From Rhizobium sp. 16-449-1b (GTDB lineage Bacteria; Pseudomonadota; Alphaproteobacteria; Rhizobiales; Rhizobiaceae), in contig NZ_JAGHMH010000028.1 of assembly GCF_017741935.1 (NCBI RefSeq), positions 248,001 through 312,000 on the forward strand: DNA of 64,000 bases. The letters run 5' to 3'. The notes beneath the pieces were generated by a model. It searched no databases. It was not told the origin of the DNA and saw only the letters and a list, made by a program, of their open reading frames with translations. The first letter of the stretch is position 1; each line of letters starts with the position of its first letter. The translations under genes were made by a program, and so were the position numbers. Positions 15,001 to 20,339 of the stretch are shown here, piece by piece.

Positions 15001-18000
15001 CCGATCAGCGTCGGTGGCAGCGTTGCGCTCGTGTCCGGAACGGTGACGCTGAATTCCGACGGTACGCTGACATTTGCGGCAGCACCCGATTTCGCCGGCA
15101 ATGCCAGCTTCACCTACACAGTCTCCGACGGAACCCTGAGCGTGCAAGGCACGGTCACCGGCACGGTGACAGGCGTCAACGACGCGCCTGTCAACGGCCT
15201 GCCGGCGACCTTCAACGGCACCGAGGATACGGCGCTGCCGCTTTCCGGTCTGTCGATCTCGGATGTCGATGCCGGATCGGGCATCATGACGGTCACGCTC
15301 TCAGTCGATGCCGGCACGCTGACGGCTGCCGCCGGCGGCAATGTGGCCGTGACCGGCAACGGTTCGGGCGCGATCACGCTTACAGGTACGCTCGGCGATA
15401 TCAACGCATACCTCGCCGGTGCATCGGCCCCGGTCTATCATCCACTTCTCAATTCGAATGCGCCGGTGACGTTGACCATGGTCACCAGCGACGGCGGCAA
15501 TAGCGGCGCCGGCGGCGTCCAGACCGATACCGACCGGGCGACGATCATTCTCGCGCCCGTCAATGATGTCCCTGTCGCCACCGGCTCGATGATCCAGACG
15601 CGGGAAGACGTGCCGGTTTCGGGCGTGGTAGCCGCCACCGATCCTGATGGAGATCCACTGACCTACGCGGTCGCAACAGGCCCGCGCAACGGCACCGCCG
15701 TCATCGACGCCGCCGGGCGCTACCTCTATTCGCCCAACACCGATTTCAACGGAACCGACAGTTTCGACATCAGCGTCAGCGACGGACAGGGCGGTGTCAC
15801 CACCGTCACGATCGCGGTGACCGTAACGCCAGTCAACGACGCGCCCGTCGGTTCGGATGCGACGGCGACGGTTGCCGAGGACCAGACGCTGAACGGCCAG
15901 CTGCCGGTTGCGACCGACGTGGACAGCCCCAGCCTGACCTATGGGCTTGGCGGGCAGGCGGCGCACGGCGCGGTGACGGTCAACGCCGACGGCACCTACA
16001 GCTATGTGCCAGCCGCGAATTACAACGGTTCCGACAGCTTCACCTACACCGTCTCCGACGGCCAGGCGACGTCGACCTACACGATCTCGATCACCGTGAC
16101 TGCGGTCAATGATGCGCCGGTGAGCTCGGGAACCTCGATTTCCACGGAGGAGGACGAAACCGTCACCGGCCAGCTGCCACCGGCCACCGACGCCGATGGC
16201 GACCCGATCACCTACGGGCTCGCCGTGCAGGCATCGAACGGCACCGTGGTCATCAACCCAGACGGCAGCTACAGCTACACGCCGGCCCCCGGCTACAACG
16301 GCTCCGACAGCTTCAGCTTCAGCGTCTCGGATGGCGGGGATTCCACGACCTATGTGGTCAATGTCACCGTAGGCGCGGTTAATGATCCGCCGAGCGGCTC
16401 CAACGCCGCGATCACCGTTGCGGAAGACGGTCTGGCCAGCGGTACGCTGCCGCTCGCGACTGATCCCGACGGCGACACGCTCACCTATGGGCTGGGTGCG
16501 CCGGCCGCGCACGGCACGGTTACTGTCAACACCGACGGCACCTACACCTATCGACCGAACGCCAACTACAACGGCACCGACAGCTTCACCTACACCGTCT
16601 CCGACGGCATCGATCAATCGACCTACACGGTCTCGATCAGCGTGACGCCTGTGAACGACGCCCCGGTCGGGTCTAATACAGCGATTACCGTCTCCGAGGA
16701 CGTGCCCTTCGACGGCGTGCTGCCGGCCGCCAGCGATGTGGATGGCGATGCGGTTCGCTATGCCATCGGCACGCAGCCGATGCATGGTTCGGTGACCGTC
16801 AATCCCGACGGAACCTACCGATACGTGCCGGCGGCCGATTACAACGGCGCCGACAGCTTCACCTACCAGGTGACCGACGGCCAGGCGGTCTCGACCTACA
16901 CGGTCGCGATCACGGTGACCGCGGTCAACGACGCGCCGGTTGGCAGCAACGTCTCGATCTCCGTCGATGAAGACGGCTCCGCGTCGGGAACGCTGCCGCG
17001 CGCGGTGGATGTCGATGGCGATCCGCTGACCTATCTGCTGCAAAACGGGCCGAGCCACGGCGTCGCCACCGTGGCTGCGGATGGCAGCTACACCTATGTC
17101 CCCGCCGCCAATTTCTCTGGGACTGATACTTTCACCTACGCGGTATCCGATGGCACGGTTCTGTCCGTCTACACGGTGACGGTGAATGTCGGTGCCGAAA
17201 ACGATGCGCCGACGGGCTCGGATCTGGCAATCAGCATCTCTGAGGACACGAGCTTTACCGGCTCGCTTCCATCAGCCTCCGATGCGGATGGCGACACCAT
17301 CGTCTACGGCCTTGGCACGCCGGCCGCCCATGGGGCCGTCACGGTCAATCCCAACGGCACCTTCAGCTACGTGCCGCAGGCAAACTATGCCGGGCCGGAC
17401 CAGTTCACCTATACGTTGTTCGATGGAACCGTAACGGTGACCTATACCGTCACCATCGACGTTCAGGGCGTCAACGACGCGCCGATCGGCGCCGATACGG
17501 CCATCTCGGTTGCCGAGGATACCACCTTCTCGGGCCAGCTTCCGCCAGCCGTCGATCCCGATGGCGATGCGGTCACCTACGCTCTCGCCGGCGCGGCAAG
17601 CCACGGAACCGTCAGCATCAATGCCAACGGGACCTACAGCTACATTCCCGACAGCAACTTCAACGGCACCGACAGCTTCAGCTATTCCGTCAGCGACGGA
17701 ACGGCGACCAACGTCTATCGCGTCTCGGTGACCGTCAGCGCCGTCAACGATGCGCCGATCGGCTCCGATACGTCGATCTCGGCGCAGCAGGGCACGGTCG
17801 CGACCGGCACCCTGCCGCCGGCCTATGATATCGAGGGAAGCCCGGTCACCTATGGACTGGGCGCGCAGGCCGCGCACGGCACCGTGGTGATTGAAGCCAA
17901 CGGCAGCTATTCCTACCAGCCCAACAGCGGCTTCAGCGGCAGCGATCAGTTCACCTACACCGTCTCGGATGGAACAGCGGTATCGATCTACACCGTCACC

Positions 18001-20181
18001 GTCTCCGTCGGCGCCGTCAACAGCGCGCCCACGGGGCAAGACACGACGCTGACCGTTTCCGAGGATACGCCATTTACCGGCCAACTGCCGGTCGCGACCG
18101 ACGCGGATGGCGACGCGCTGACCTACGGCCTTGCCGCAGGACCGGCGCATGGTGTTGTCACCGTTTTGGCGAACGGGCAATATTCCTTCACGCCCGATCG
18201 CAATTTCAACGGCACCGATCAGTTCAGCTACTCGGTGAGCGATGGCCGGGCGACGGTGATCTATCGTGTGTTCGTTACGGTTACGCCCGTCAACGACGCC
18301 CCCGTAGGGTCGGATACCGCGATCTCGCTCGCCGAGGACACGACCTTCACCGGACGGCTGCCGACGGCCTCTGATGCCGATGGCGATGCCATAACCTATG
18401 GCCTGGCGGCCGCTGCCGGTCACGGCACGGTCAGCATCAATGCCGACGGGACCTATAGCTACACACCCAACGGCAACTTCAACGGCACCGACAGCTTCAG
18501 CTACTCGGTGAGCGACGGCACGGTCACCAACGTCTATCGCGTCGCCGTCACCGTCACCGCCATCAACGATGCGCCTGTCGGTTCGGATACGTCGATCTCG
18601 GTGCAGGAGGGAACGGTCGCCACCGGCACCCTGCCGCCGGCCACCGATGTCGAGGGATCGCCGGTCACTTATGGTCTCGGTGCCAATCCCGTCCACGGCA
18701 CGGTCACGATCGATCCGAACGGCAACTACAGCTACCAGCCGGACGCTGGCTTCAGCGGCACCGACCAGTTCACCTATACGGTGTCCGACGGCACGGCGAC
18801 CTCGGTCTATACCGTGACGGTCTCCGTCGGCGCGGCGAATGGTGCGCCTGTCGGCAGCGATACGACGCTGACGATTGCCGAGGACACGACGTTTACCGGC
18901 ACGCTTCCTGTCGCCACCGATCCCGATGGCGATCCGCTGAGCTACGCGGTCGCCGCCGGGCCTGCCCACGGCGTCGTCACGATCACGGCGGACGGCAGAT
19001 ATGTCTTCACGCCAAACGGCAATTTCAACGGCACGGACCAGTTCAGCTATTCGGTGAGCGATGGCCGCGCGACGGTTATCTACCGCGTGTTCGTCACGGT
19101 CACCCCCGTCAACGATGCGCCTGTCGGGTCCGGCACGGCGATCGCGGTCGGACGCGACCAGACCGTCACGGGCACCTTGCCGCCGGCCTTCGATGTCGAG
19201 GGATCGCCGATCACCTACCAGTTGGGATCGGCCGCATCCCATGGCGTCGTCACCGTCAATCCGGATGGCAGCTACACCTATACACCGGCAGCCGGCTACG
19301 AGGGTGGCGACAGCTTCACGTTCACGGTCTCCGACGGTGATGCGACATCGACCTACACGGTAACCATAGCCGTCGGTGCTGCCGTGCCGCCCACGGAGCC
19401 GCCGACAGAGCCTCCGCCGGAAACACCGCCCGGCGAGCGTCCGCCGCTCGAAAGGGATCCGCCGGTCGTGTTCCCCGTCGATGCAAACGATCCGGGTGCG
19501 CCCGACTTCGGCGGCCGCCCGGAGGAGATTGGTGGCGCATCGAAGGAGATCATGGACGATCTCGGCGCCATATCGGATGACATCACGGTGGATGGTCCGA
19601 TCGACAGCGTCGTCAACGCCGCGCAGCCTCTGAACGGCATCGGCTCGCTGCCGCGTCATGGCGCGGTGCTGCATGCCGTGCGCCAGATCTCCGAATGGAT
19701 CGAAAGCGGGCGCCGTCTCGACGATATCCATATCGGCTTCTTCAAGGGAGGATCGAATATTCACATCGCCGGATCGGGTGACGACAGTACCTGGTTCACG
19801 GTGGATACGATCTTCAACGAGAACTTCCTCTATATCCTGCCCGCCTATGGCAGCCAGACGGACAAGACGAGCTTCAGCGTGACGCTGTCGGATGGTCGCG
19901 CTCTGCCAGACTGGATGACGGTGACGCATGGCGGCATGATCATCGGCCGGCCGCCGGTCGGTGCCGTCTCGATCGACATCCGCGTATGGGGCACCTCGCG
20001 TGACGGTACGGTGAGCGACACGCTGAGGATCGACCTGCAGACGGGAACGGTGCTCGACCACGTCAGGGACCGGCGCGCCGAACTGGGGCCGGGAGCGCTG
20101 TTCTCAAGCCAAATGTTGGCCGAGGCGAACATAAGCGGTGCGCAAGGCGACCGCCTCTGGAGTGCCCTGCGCGGGCAATGA
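1..20181 (+). CDS. Giant cadherin-like/Ig-like repeat protein, probable surface adhesin (5' end outside window)
   Basis: The frame is open from the first base of the window, so the protein is truncated at its N-terminus; at least 6,726 residues are visible before the TGA at 20179. It is built almost entirely of 85-125 residue beta-sandwich domains, about 60 by my count. Domain joints carry VNDAPV, and acidic turns such as DVDGD and DPDGD recur. Several classes alternate: a 120-residue type ending in SGTL..INAYLA, cadherin-like types with NEDT and NGT.SFTYT.SDG, and putative-Ig types with GLPxGL. The last 265 residues differ: a proline-rich linker (about 19380-19470) and then a non-repetitive domain ending near WSALRGQ. 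I see no GGxGxD RTX nonapeptides and no LPXTG. Large cadherin-like proteins of this kind are usually calcium-stiffened adhesins exported by type I secretion. That role is inferred here; the secretion signal and exporter are not shown. Enzymatic function looks unlikely. Confidence 0.9.
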   Translation: MVYTPSANFNGQTTFTYTVTAGGVTETATVTVNVSAVNDAPVNSLPASGWSTSEDTAIALSGLSISDVDAGTGTMTVTLAVSGGTVSAISGAGVTISGSGSASLTLSGTLSAINAYLASAAAPQFNPAANASGSVTLTMTTNDGGNTGSGGALTDVDTRTITIDPVNDAPVNTLPAGGWSVNEDTALALTGLAISDVDAGSGTMTVVLGVNSGQLTAVSGSGVTISGSGTSSLTLSGTLASINAYLASTARPVYTPVADFNGAVTLTMTTNDGGNTGSGGALTDVDTATITVIAVNDAPTLDLDTSAAGTGYATSYTENAAGVAIVNTGVLVADVDNANMASATIVISNGQAGDVLSVTGTLPSGITASYNASTYTLTLTGSATKAAYQTALGQIRYASTSDDPGAVTRSINVTVSDGAAASNTAVATVAVTPVNDAPVNMLPSGGWTMNEDGTLSLTGLSVADPDIGSGTATVTLSVGSGVLTAASGSGVTITGSGTATITLSGTLTSINAYLASTARPSYAPVADFNGSVTLTMASSDGQLTDTDTQTIAITAVADIANDTATTNEDTAVVIAVDANDSFENAGHTITAINGSAIVANGVVNVTSGTVRLNADGTLTFTPSANVNGSTSFTYTVTSGGVTETATVNVTIVPVNDAPVNTVPGAQTVAEDTPLAVPGVSVADVDGDVLTTTVTVTNGIANVTTGTGATIANNGTSSVRLSGTAAQINAALAGLTYTATADYNGAAQLTVQTTDGSLTDTDTVAITITPVADIVADNLTTNEDTAITFNAITGTNGASADNFENAGRAITSVTQPPAGQGTVTFAADGTITYTPAANFNGTTSFTYTVTSGGVTETATVTVVVNPVNDAPVNTVPTAQTTAEDTSIVFSSSAGNAIVVSDVDNGTLTVTVTVTNGSFSLSGTSGLSFSAGDGTADQTMTFTGTTAAINTALAGASYAPVADYNGSAQISVLTSDGSLSATSTIPVTITPVADIANDSVSTDEDVPAVITVLANDSFENPGRAITAVNGTAITAGGAAVTVANGTVRLNASSQLIFTPTLDYNGVTTFTYTVTSGGVTETAQVTVAVASVNTPPVNTLPPSFTAIEDTSLGLAGLQISDQDAGSGTMTVTLSVNSGVLSALGAGGVSVSGSGSQALTLSGTLTDINAYLAGATRPSFTPSANSTASVTLTMTTNDNGNTGGPSLVDIDTATIAITSVNDAPAGTDNTVTINEDSVYTFSAASFGFTDPNDSPANSLAAVVITTLPTNGVLSLGGTAVTAGQVISAANLGNLTFTPAANANGTALASFTFQVRDNGGTANGGQDTDQSPNSFTFNVTAVNDAPVNTLPASFGTNEDTALSLAGLQVSDVDAGSGSIRVTLSVNSGTLAATGGSGVTVSGSGSGTLVLTGTLSNINGFLAAAGTRPVFNPAANANGAVTLTMVTNDNGNTGSGGALSDTDTATISVAPVNDAPVGSDTAITTNEDTAFSGTLPVATDVDGDSLTYGAGSIAPSHGTVVVNPNGTYTYTPSANFNGTDSFTYSVTDGTATVQYLVSVTVNSVNDAPVGVNDTAQTNAGVSTSLNVLANDTDVDGDVLQVSAINGVAGNVGLAVTGSNGGTFTIGANGAAVFNPGAAFTDLPAGQSRTSSVTYQLSDGHGGFSTATVTVTVTGVNDAPISTPIANQTGNDAQAVTLNVGGNFSDPDTGDTLTFTATGLPPGLTINATTGVISGTINRSASVNGPYAVTVTATDGSGATANRSFTWAVLNPPPVAAADNLATTENSPLAGSVFANNGNGVDSDPDGDPISVSAVGGSGAGVGQAVAGSNGGTFTINADGTYAFNPGTAFDDLAAGATRVTTVTYTITDGQGGFSTATVTVTVTGLNDAPVAVADSFTTNEDTSVTFDVRANDSDVDGGTLAVTAINGTAIVSGGSVAVTGGVVTLNADGRLTFTPTADYNGRPTFTYTISDGQGGTASATVTGTVNPVQDPPVAANDSFTTNEDTAVTFDVRANDSDVDGDALAVIQINGSNIASGGSVAVTGGSVRLNADGTLTFTPSANYNGNPSFSYTISDGHGGTATATVNGTVNPVQDPPVAQNDSFTTPEDQAVTIAVLNNDSDPDGDALAITEINGTGITVGNSVAITGGSVTLNANGTLTFTPTANFNGSPSFTYTVSDGNGGTATATVSGTVTPVNDIPVAVADSFTTAEDTAVTFDVLGNDSDVDGDTLTVTAINGANIAAGGVVTVTGGTVRLNANGTLTFTPVANYNGSPSFTYTISDGNGGTATATVSGSVTPVNDAPVAVNDSFTTLEDTAVTFDVRGNDSDVDGDALNVTAINGTAIASGGSVAITGGSVRLNANGTLTFTPAANYNGTPSFTYTISDGNGGTATATVDGTVTPVNDAPVASDTTVSVDEDGVISSTLPTATDVDGDAITYAAGSTTPAHGAVVVNPNGTYSYTPSANFNGTDRFTYVVSDGKGGSNEYTVTVNVASVNDVPVGSPLPARSGADGAAVTFDVSGFFTDADNDTLTYSASGLPVGLSINAAGVVTGTIDRQASVGGPTGNGVYTVTISVNDGHGGTASQSFSFSVSNPPPVAVNDAVTATEDTPLTFNVLDGSASGGVPDSDPDGDPLTVTAASAANGTVTLGSGGQITYQPNANFNGTDTITYTISDGNGGTATATVTVTVLAVNDAPVGQPIADRTRNDGDTDSLDISSFFSDADGDPLTYTANGLPAGLTIDPATGLVSGRIAPEASGPTGEAVYTVTVTASDGKGGTTSVTFHYTILNLPPIARDDFATTNEDTPVDIDVLANDGDPDGDNDEVIRVNNVVLQLNGPAVATTNGTVQLVAGPTDRPVLRFTPNANYNGQESFSYSIDDGNGGVDTATVTITIIPQNDTPEGTNPIPDRVRADGQQLIYRVSDFFDDPDGDTLNYTITGLPAGLSFDQATGLIFGTIDHNASQGGAAGFYQITVTAHDGPNGTGASVSQSFELQVTNPGPTAVNDNLAINEDQSATFNVITGAGTASGAAGADTDPDGDTLSLIAASAGHGTLTFAANGSITYTPAADFNGTDTIIYTISDGQGGVSTATVTITINAVNDAPDVSGPLPVQMDSDSQTVSFDAGIYFSDRDGDTLSYAATDLPPGLQIDAATGVISGPLPNNASRPEPYVATITVSDGQGGTISRTITWIISNFPPKAFSDSLSVGQNASGGGNALTNDTDPDGDTLTIDRINGQAGSVGQPVAGSNGGTFIVSATGVYTFNPGTDFADLGAGETRTTSVTYRVTDADGESDTATITVTVTGVNDNPTATPIPAVTLADGQSLDGKPIDVSDFFSDVDGDTLTFTASGLPTGLSMDSNGVITGTIAADASKGGPIYTVAVVASDGQGGTFRTTFDLTVTNPAPTAVNDTATTTEDVPLLNINVLGNDTDPDGDVLTIDPDFPPQAGHGTVTVNSDGTLNYTPAKDFNGIDTVVYRVTDGQGGLSTGVLTITVGAQNDAPIETPIADMERNDGDTISFDISSYFADPEGGVLTYDVQGLPPGLTFDPETGIISGRISAGASGPMGLSNYVVKVIATDDGGLTAESDFTYVIRNIAPDAMNDTARTLEDQPVDIDVLANDVDTDGDAKSIVLVNGVNLSVDGAAVPISNGAVQLVLVNGAQVLRFTPAANYAGTASFTYTINDGNGGSDTATVTVTVDPVNDAPVATPIPDRAQADGSAVSFDVRGFFSDVDGDTLAISVNGLPPGLGFDPATGLISGTLDANASAGSPYTVVVSADDGHGGQVSTQFVFSVSNPAPIAANDAVATNEDTAVTFNPITGVGTAGGGVDVDPDGDPLTIVAIDGQPIATNGTVAVAGGVIRLNGDGSLTFTPAADFNGTVPVTYRISDGNGGFAEASIVITVAAVNDVGVVDLNGAGAGVDIAVSFNEGDAPVAIASGDATVFDVENGITSLNLALGGFANAGSEIIHLNGSVDIVYGTANTGTIIFGGTTFRFSYDGANALAITNAAGGTMGNAATSALLRAIQYENRSDNPTTGDRTVSITVTDDGGATSAAAVATISIGAVNDAPVAVDDTATTDEDTAIVGAVPGVLGNDTDADGDALVVSAVGNGAPGAAVAGSTGGSFVINADGSYRFDPGADFQSLKAGETRVTSVTYAVSDGHGGTANATLSVTVVGVNDAPIGSDGSFQTAEDTVATGFLPTASDPDGDALTYAIATPPANGVVTISADGSYRYTPPANFNGSDSFTYSVSDGRSTVTYTIAVTVTPVDDAPVGTPIANQAYQDAQTISFDVSGNFGDIDTPSLTFTATGLPTGLTISSQGVITGTVDRDASQLNGGAYSVTVSASDGTSLANQTFIIAVTNPAPIARDDAASTGENTDIAGSVFADNGNGADSDPDGDTIVVSAVNGVASNVGASIAGSAGGRFVIGTDGSYTFVPGTDFDNLKAGEQRTTSVTYTISDGQGGTSTATFTVTVSGANDLPVGSDVAVTTPEDTALSGRLPAATDVDGDPLTYGVGSQPAHGSVTIDPTGAYVYTPTADFNGADSFTYTISDGTAVVTHTVTVTVNPVNDAPVLQDVAVSMNEDGTATGQIVATDIDDAPATLVYGLQTAAASGTAVVNPDGTYSYTPNPNFNGTDSFVVVVTDSSGATATATITVTVGAVNDPPVAVDDAAATAENTAISGNVIVGGPGADSDPDGDTLTVVGVGAATGNVGVAIPGQGGGSFLIAADGSYTFDPGTDFDGLAAGATATTSVSYTISDGHGGVATATLTVTVTGVNDAPNAPTLPPQASLDGAAIVLPVGAQFTDVDGDPLTFDITGLPPGLGYNTQTGEITGNILPNASGTTGSAVYNVTITARDGLGGEAVRSFAWTVTNPVPDAVNDAFTMNEGGQLSGSVLVANGNGPDTDPDNDPLTVSLVTNTAHGALVLNPDGTFTYTPTAGFNGTDSFVYRIDDGNGGTDTATVTITINPVNDAPVAVNDNFTVAEDGQVVIPVLANDSDPDGDTLTITEINGQPISVGGSVALVSGTVTLNSDGTLTFAAAPDFAGNASFTYTVSDGTLSVQGTVTGTVTGVNDAPVNGLPATFNGTEDTALPLSGLSISDVDAGSGIMTVTLSVDAGTLTAAAGGNVAVTGNGSGAITLTGTLGDINAYLAGASAPVYHPLLNSNAPVTLTMVTSDGGNSGAGGVQTDTDRATIILAPVNDVPVATGSMIQTREDVPVSGVVAATDPDGDPLTYAVATGPRNGTAVIDAAGRYLYSPNTDFNGTDSFDISVSDGQGGVTTVTIAVTVTPVNDAPVGSDATATVAEDQTLNGQLPVATDVDSPSLTYGLGGQAAHGAVTVNADGTYSYVPAANYNGSDSFTYTVSDGQATSTYTISITVTAVNDAPVSSGTSISTEEDETVTGQLPPATDADGDPITYGLAVQASNGTVVINPDGSYSYTPAPGYNGSDSFSFSVSDGGDSTTYVVNVTVGAVNDPPSGSNAAITVAEDGLASGTLPLATDPDGDTLTYGLGAPAAHGTVTVNTDGTYTYRPNANYNGTDSFTYTVSDGIDQSTYTVSISVTPVNDAPVGSNTAITVSEDVPFDGVLPAASDVDGDAVRYAIGTQPMHGSVTVNPDGTYRYVPAADYNGADSFTYQVTDGQAVSTYTVAITVTAVNDAPVGSNVSISVDEDGSASGTLPRAVDVDGDPLTYLLQNGPSHGVATVAADGSYTYVPAANFSGTDTFTYAVSDGTVLSVYTVTVNVGAENDAPTGSDLAISISEDTSFTGSLPSASDADGDTIVYGLGTPAAHGAVTVNPNGTFSYVPQANYAGPDQFTYTLFDGTVTVTYTVTIDVQGVNDAPIGADTAISVAEDTTFSGQLPPAVDPDGDAVTYALAGAASHGTVSINANGTYSYIPDSNFNGTDSFSYSVSDGTATNVYRVSVTVSAVNDAPIGSDTSISAQQGTVATGTLPPAYDIEGSPVTYGLGAQAAHGTVVIEANGSYSYQPNSGFSGSDQFTYTVSDGTAVSIYTVTVSVGAVNSAPTGQDTTLTVSEDTPFTGQLPVATDADGDALTYGLAAGPAHGVVTVLANGQYSFTPDRNFNGTDQFSYSVSDGRATVIYRVFVTVTPVNDAPVGSDTAISLAEDTTFTGRLPTASDADGDAITYGLAAAAGHGTVSINADGTYSYTPNGNFNGTDSFSYSVSDGTVTNVYRVAVTVTAINDAPVGSDTSISVQEGTVATGTLPPATDVEGSPVTYGLGANPVHGTVTIDPNGNYSYQPDAGFSGTDQFTYTVSDGTATSVYTVTVSVGAANGAPVGSDTTLTIAEDTTFTGTLPVATDPDGDPLSYAVAAGPAHGVVTITADGRYVFTPNGNFNGTDQFSYSVSDGRATVIYRVFVTVTPVNDAPVGSGTAIAVGRDQTVTGTLPPAFDVEGSPITYQLGSAASHGVVTVNPDGSYTYTPAAGYEGGDSFTFTVSDGDATSTYTVTIAVGAAVPPTEPPTEPPPETPPGERPPLERDPPVVFPVDANDPGAPDFGGRPEEIGGASKEIMDDLGAISDDITVDGPIDSVVNAAQPLNGIGSLPRHGAVLHAVRQISEWIESGRRLDDIHIGFFKGGSNIHIAGSGDDSTWFTVDTIFNENFLYILPAYGSQTDKTSFSVTLSDGRALPDWMTVTHGGMIIGRPPVGAVSIDIRVWGTSRDGTVSDTLRIDLQTGTVLDHVRDRRAELGPGALFSSQMLAEANISGAQGDRLWSALRGQ
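5647..7191 (+). repeat. Five tandem cadherin-like units, exact 309-bp period
   Basis: Unit starts (first Pro codon of the joint) fall at 5647, 5956, 6265, 6574 and 6883, and the next domain starts at 7192. Every unit is therefore exactly 309 bp (103 residues). Each carries an NDSFTT.EDTAVTFDV start, DSDVDGD, an AINGT turn, NADGTLTFTP and SFTYTISDG. The copies differ at many synonymous sites, so this is an established protein repeat and not a recent slippage array. Confidence 0.9.
15844..19392 (+). repeat. Thirteen tandem 91-residue domains, exact 273-bp period
   Basis: Unit starts can be read at 15844, 16117, 16390, 16663, 16936, 17209, 17482, 17755, 18028, 18301, 18574, 18847 and 19120, each exactly 273 bp apart with no insertion or deletion. 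Each unit reads PVGSDT..S..ED, then LP.A.D.DGD, HGTV, NGTYSY.P, F.GTDSF.Y.VSDG and a final Y.V.VTV. The array abuts the proline-rich C-terminal linker. Confidence 0.92.
17482..19119 (+). repeat. Higher-order duplication of a three-domain block (2 x 819 bp)
   Basis: Inside the 91-residue array, domains starting at 17482, 17755 and 18028 match those at 18301, 18574 and 18847 respectively better than they match their neighbours. Diagnostic strings are SDGT.TNVYRV in the first, EGSPVTYGLGA in the second and SDGRATVIYRVFVTV in the third, the last repeating exactly 819 bp later. Third-base differences are common, so the duplication is not recent or is kept apart by selection. Confidence 0.85.
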
Positions 20182-20339
20182 TACCGACTGCGGCGACGCT
20201 GCGCCGTGTCTTCGCCCCCTAGCGGCGGCTGGATGAGCTTGCCGCCGAGGCGAGAAGCTGCCGTTGCGGATTAAAGGGACGGAAAGAAAATTGATGTAGT
20301 TGGGTTCTCTATTGTCCTGAGTTCCAGCCCAGACCATCG

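Noticed and set aside
7126..20061. Very long minus-strand open frames (for example 7126-9594, 10012-12801, 15301-17058, 17272-20061) opposite the giant gene
   Set aside because: They are Arg/Gly/Asp-rich antisense readings with no family resemblance, no ribosome-binding sites and no conserved motifs; they arise because the GC-rich repeats avoid stop codons in the opposite phase.
1..20181. RTX calcium-binding nonapeptides in the giant adhesin
   Set aside because: Acidic DVDGD-type turns are common, but no GGxGxDxUx tandem repeats could be found.
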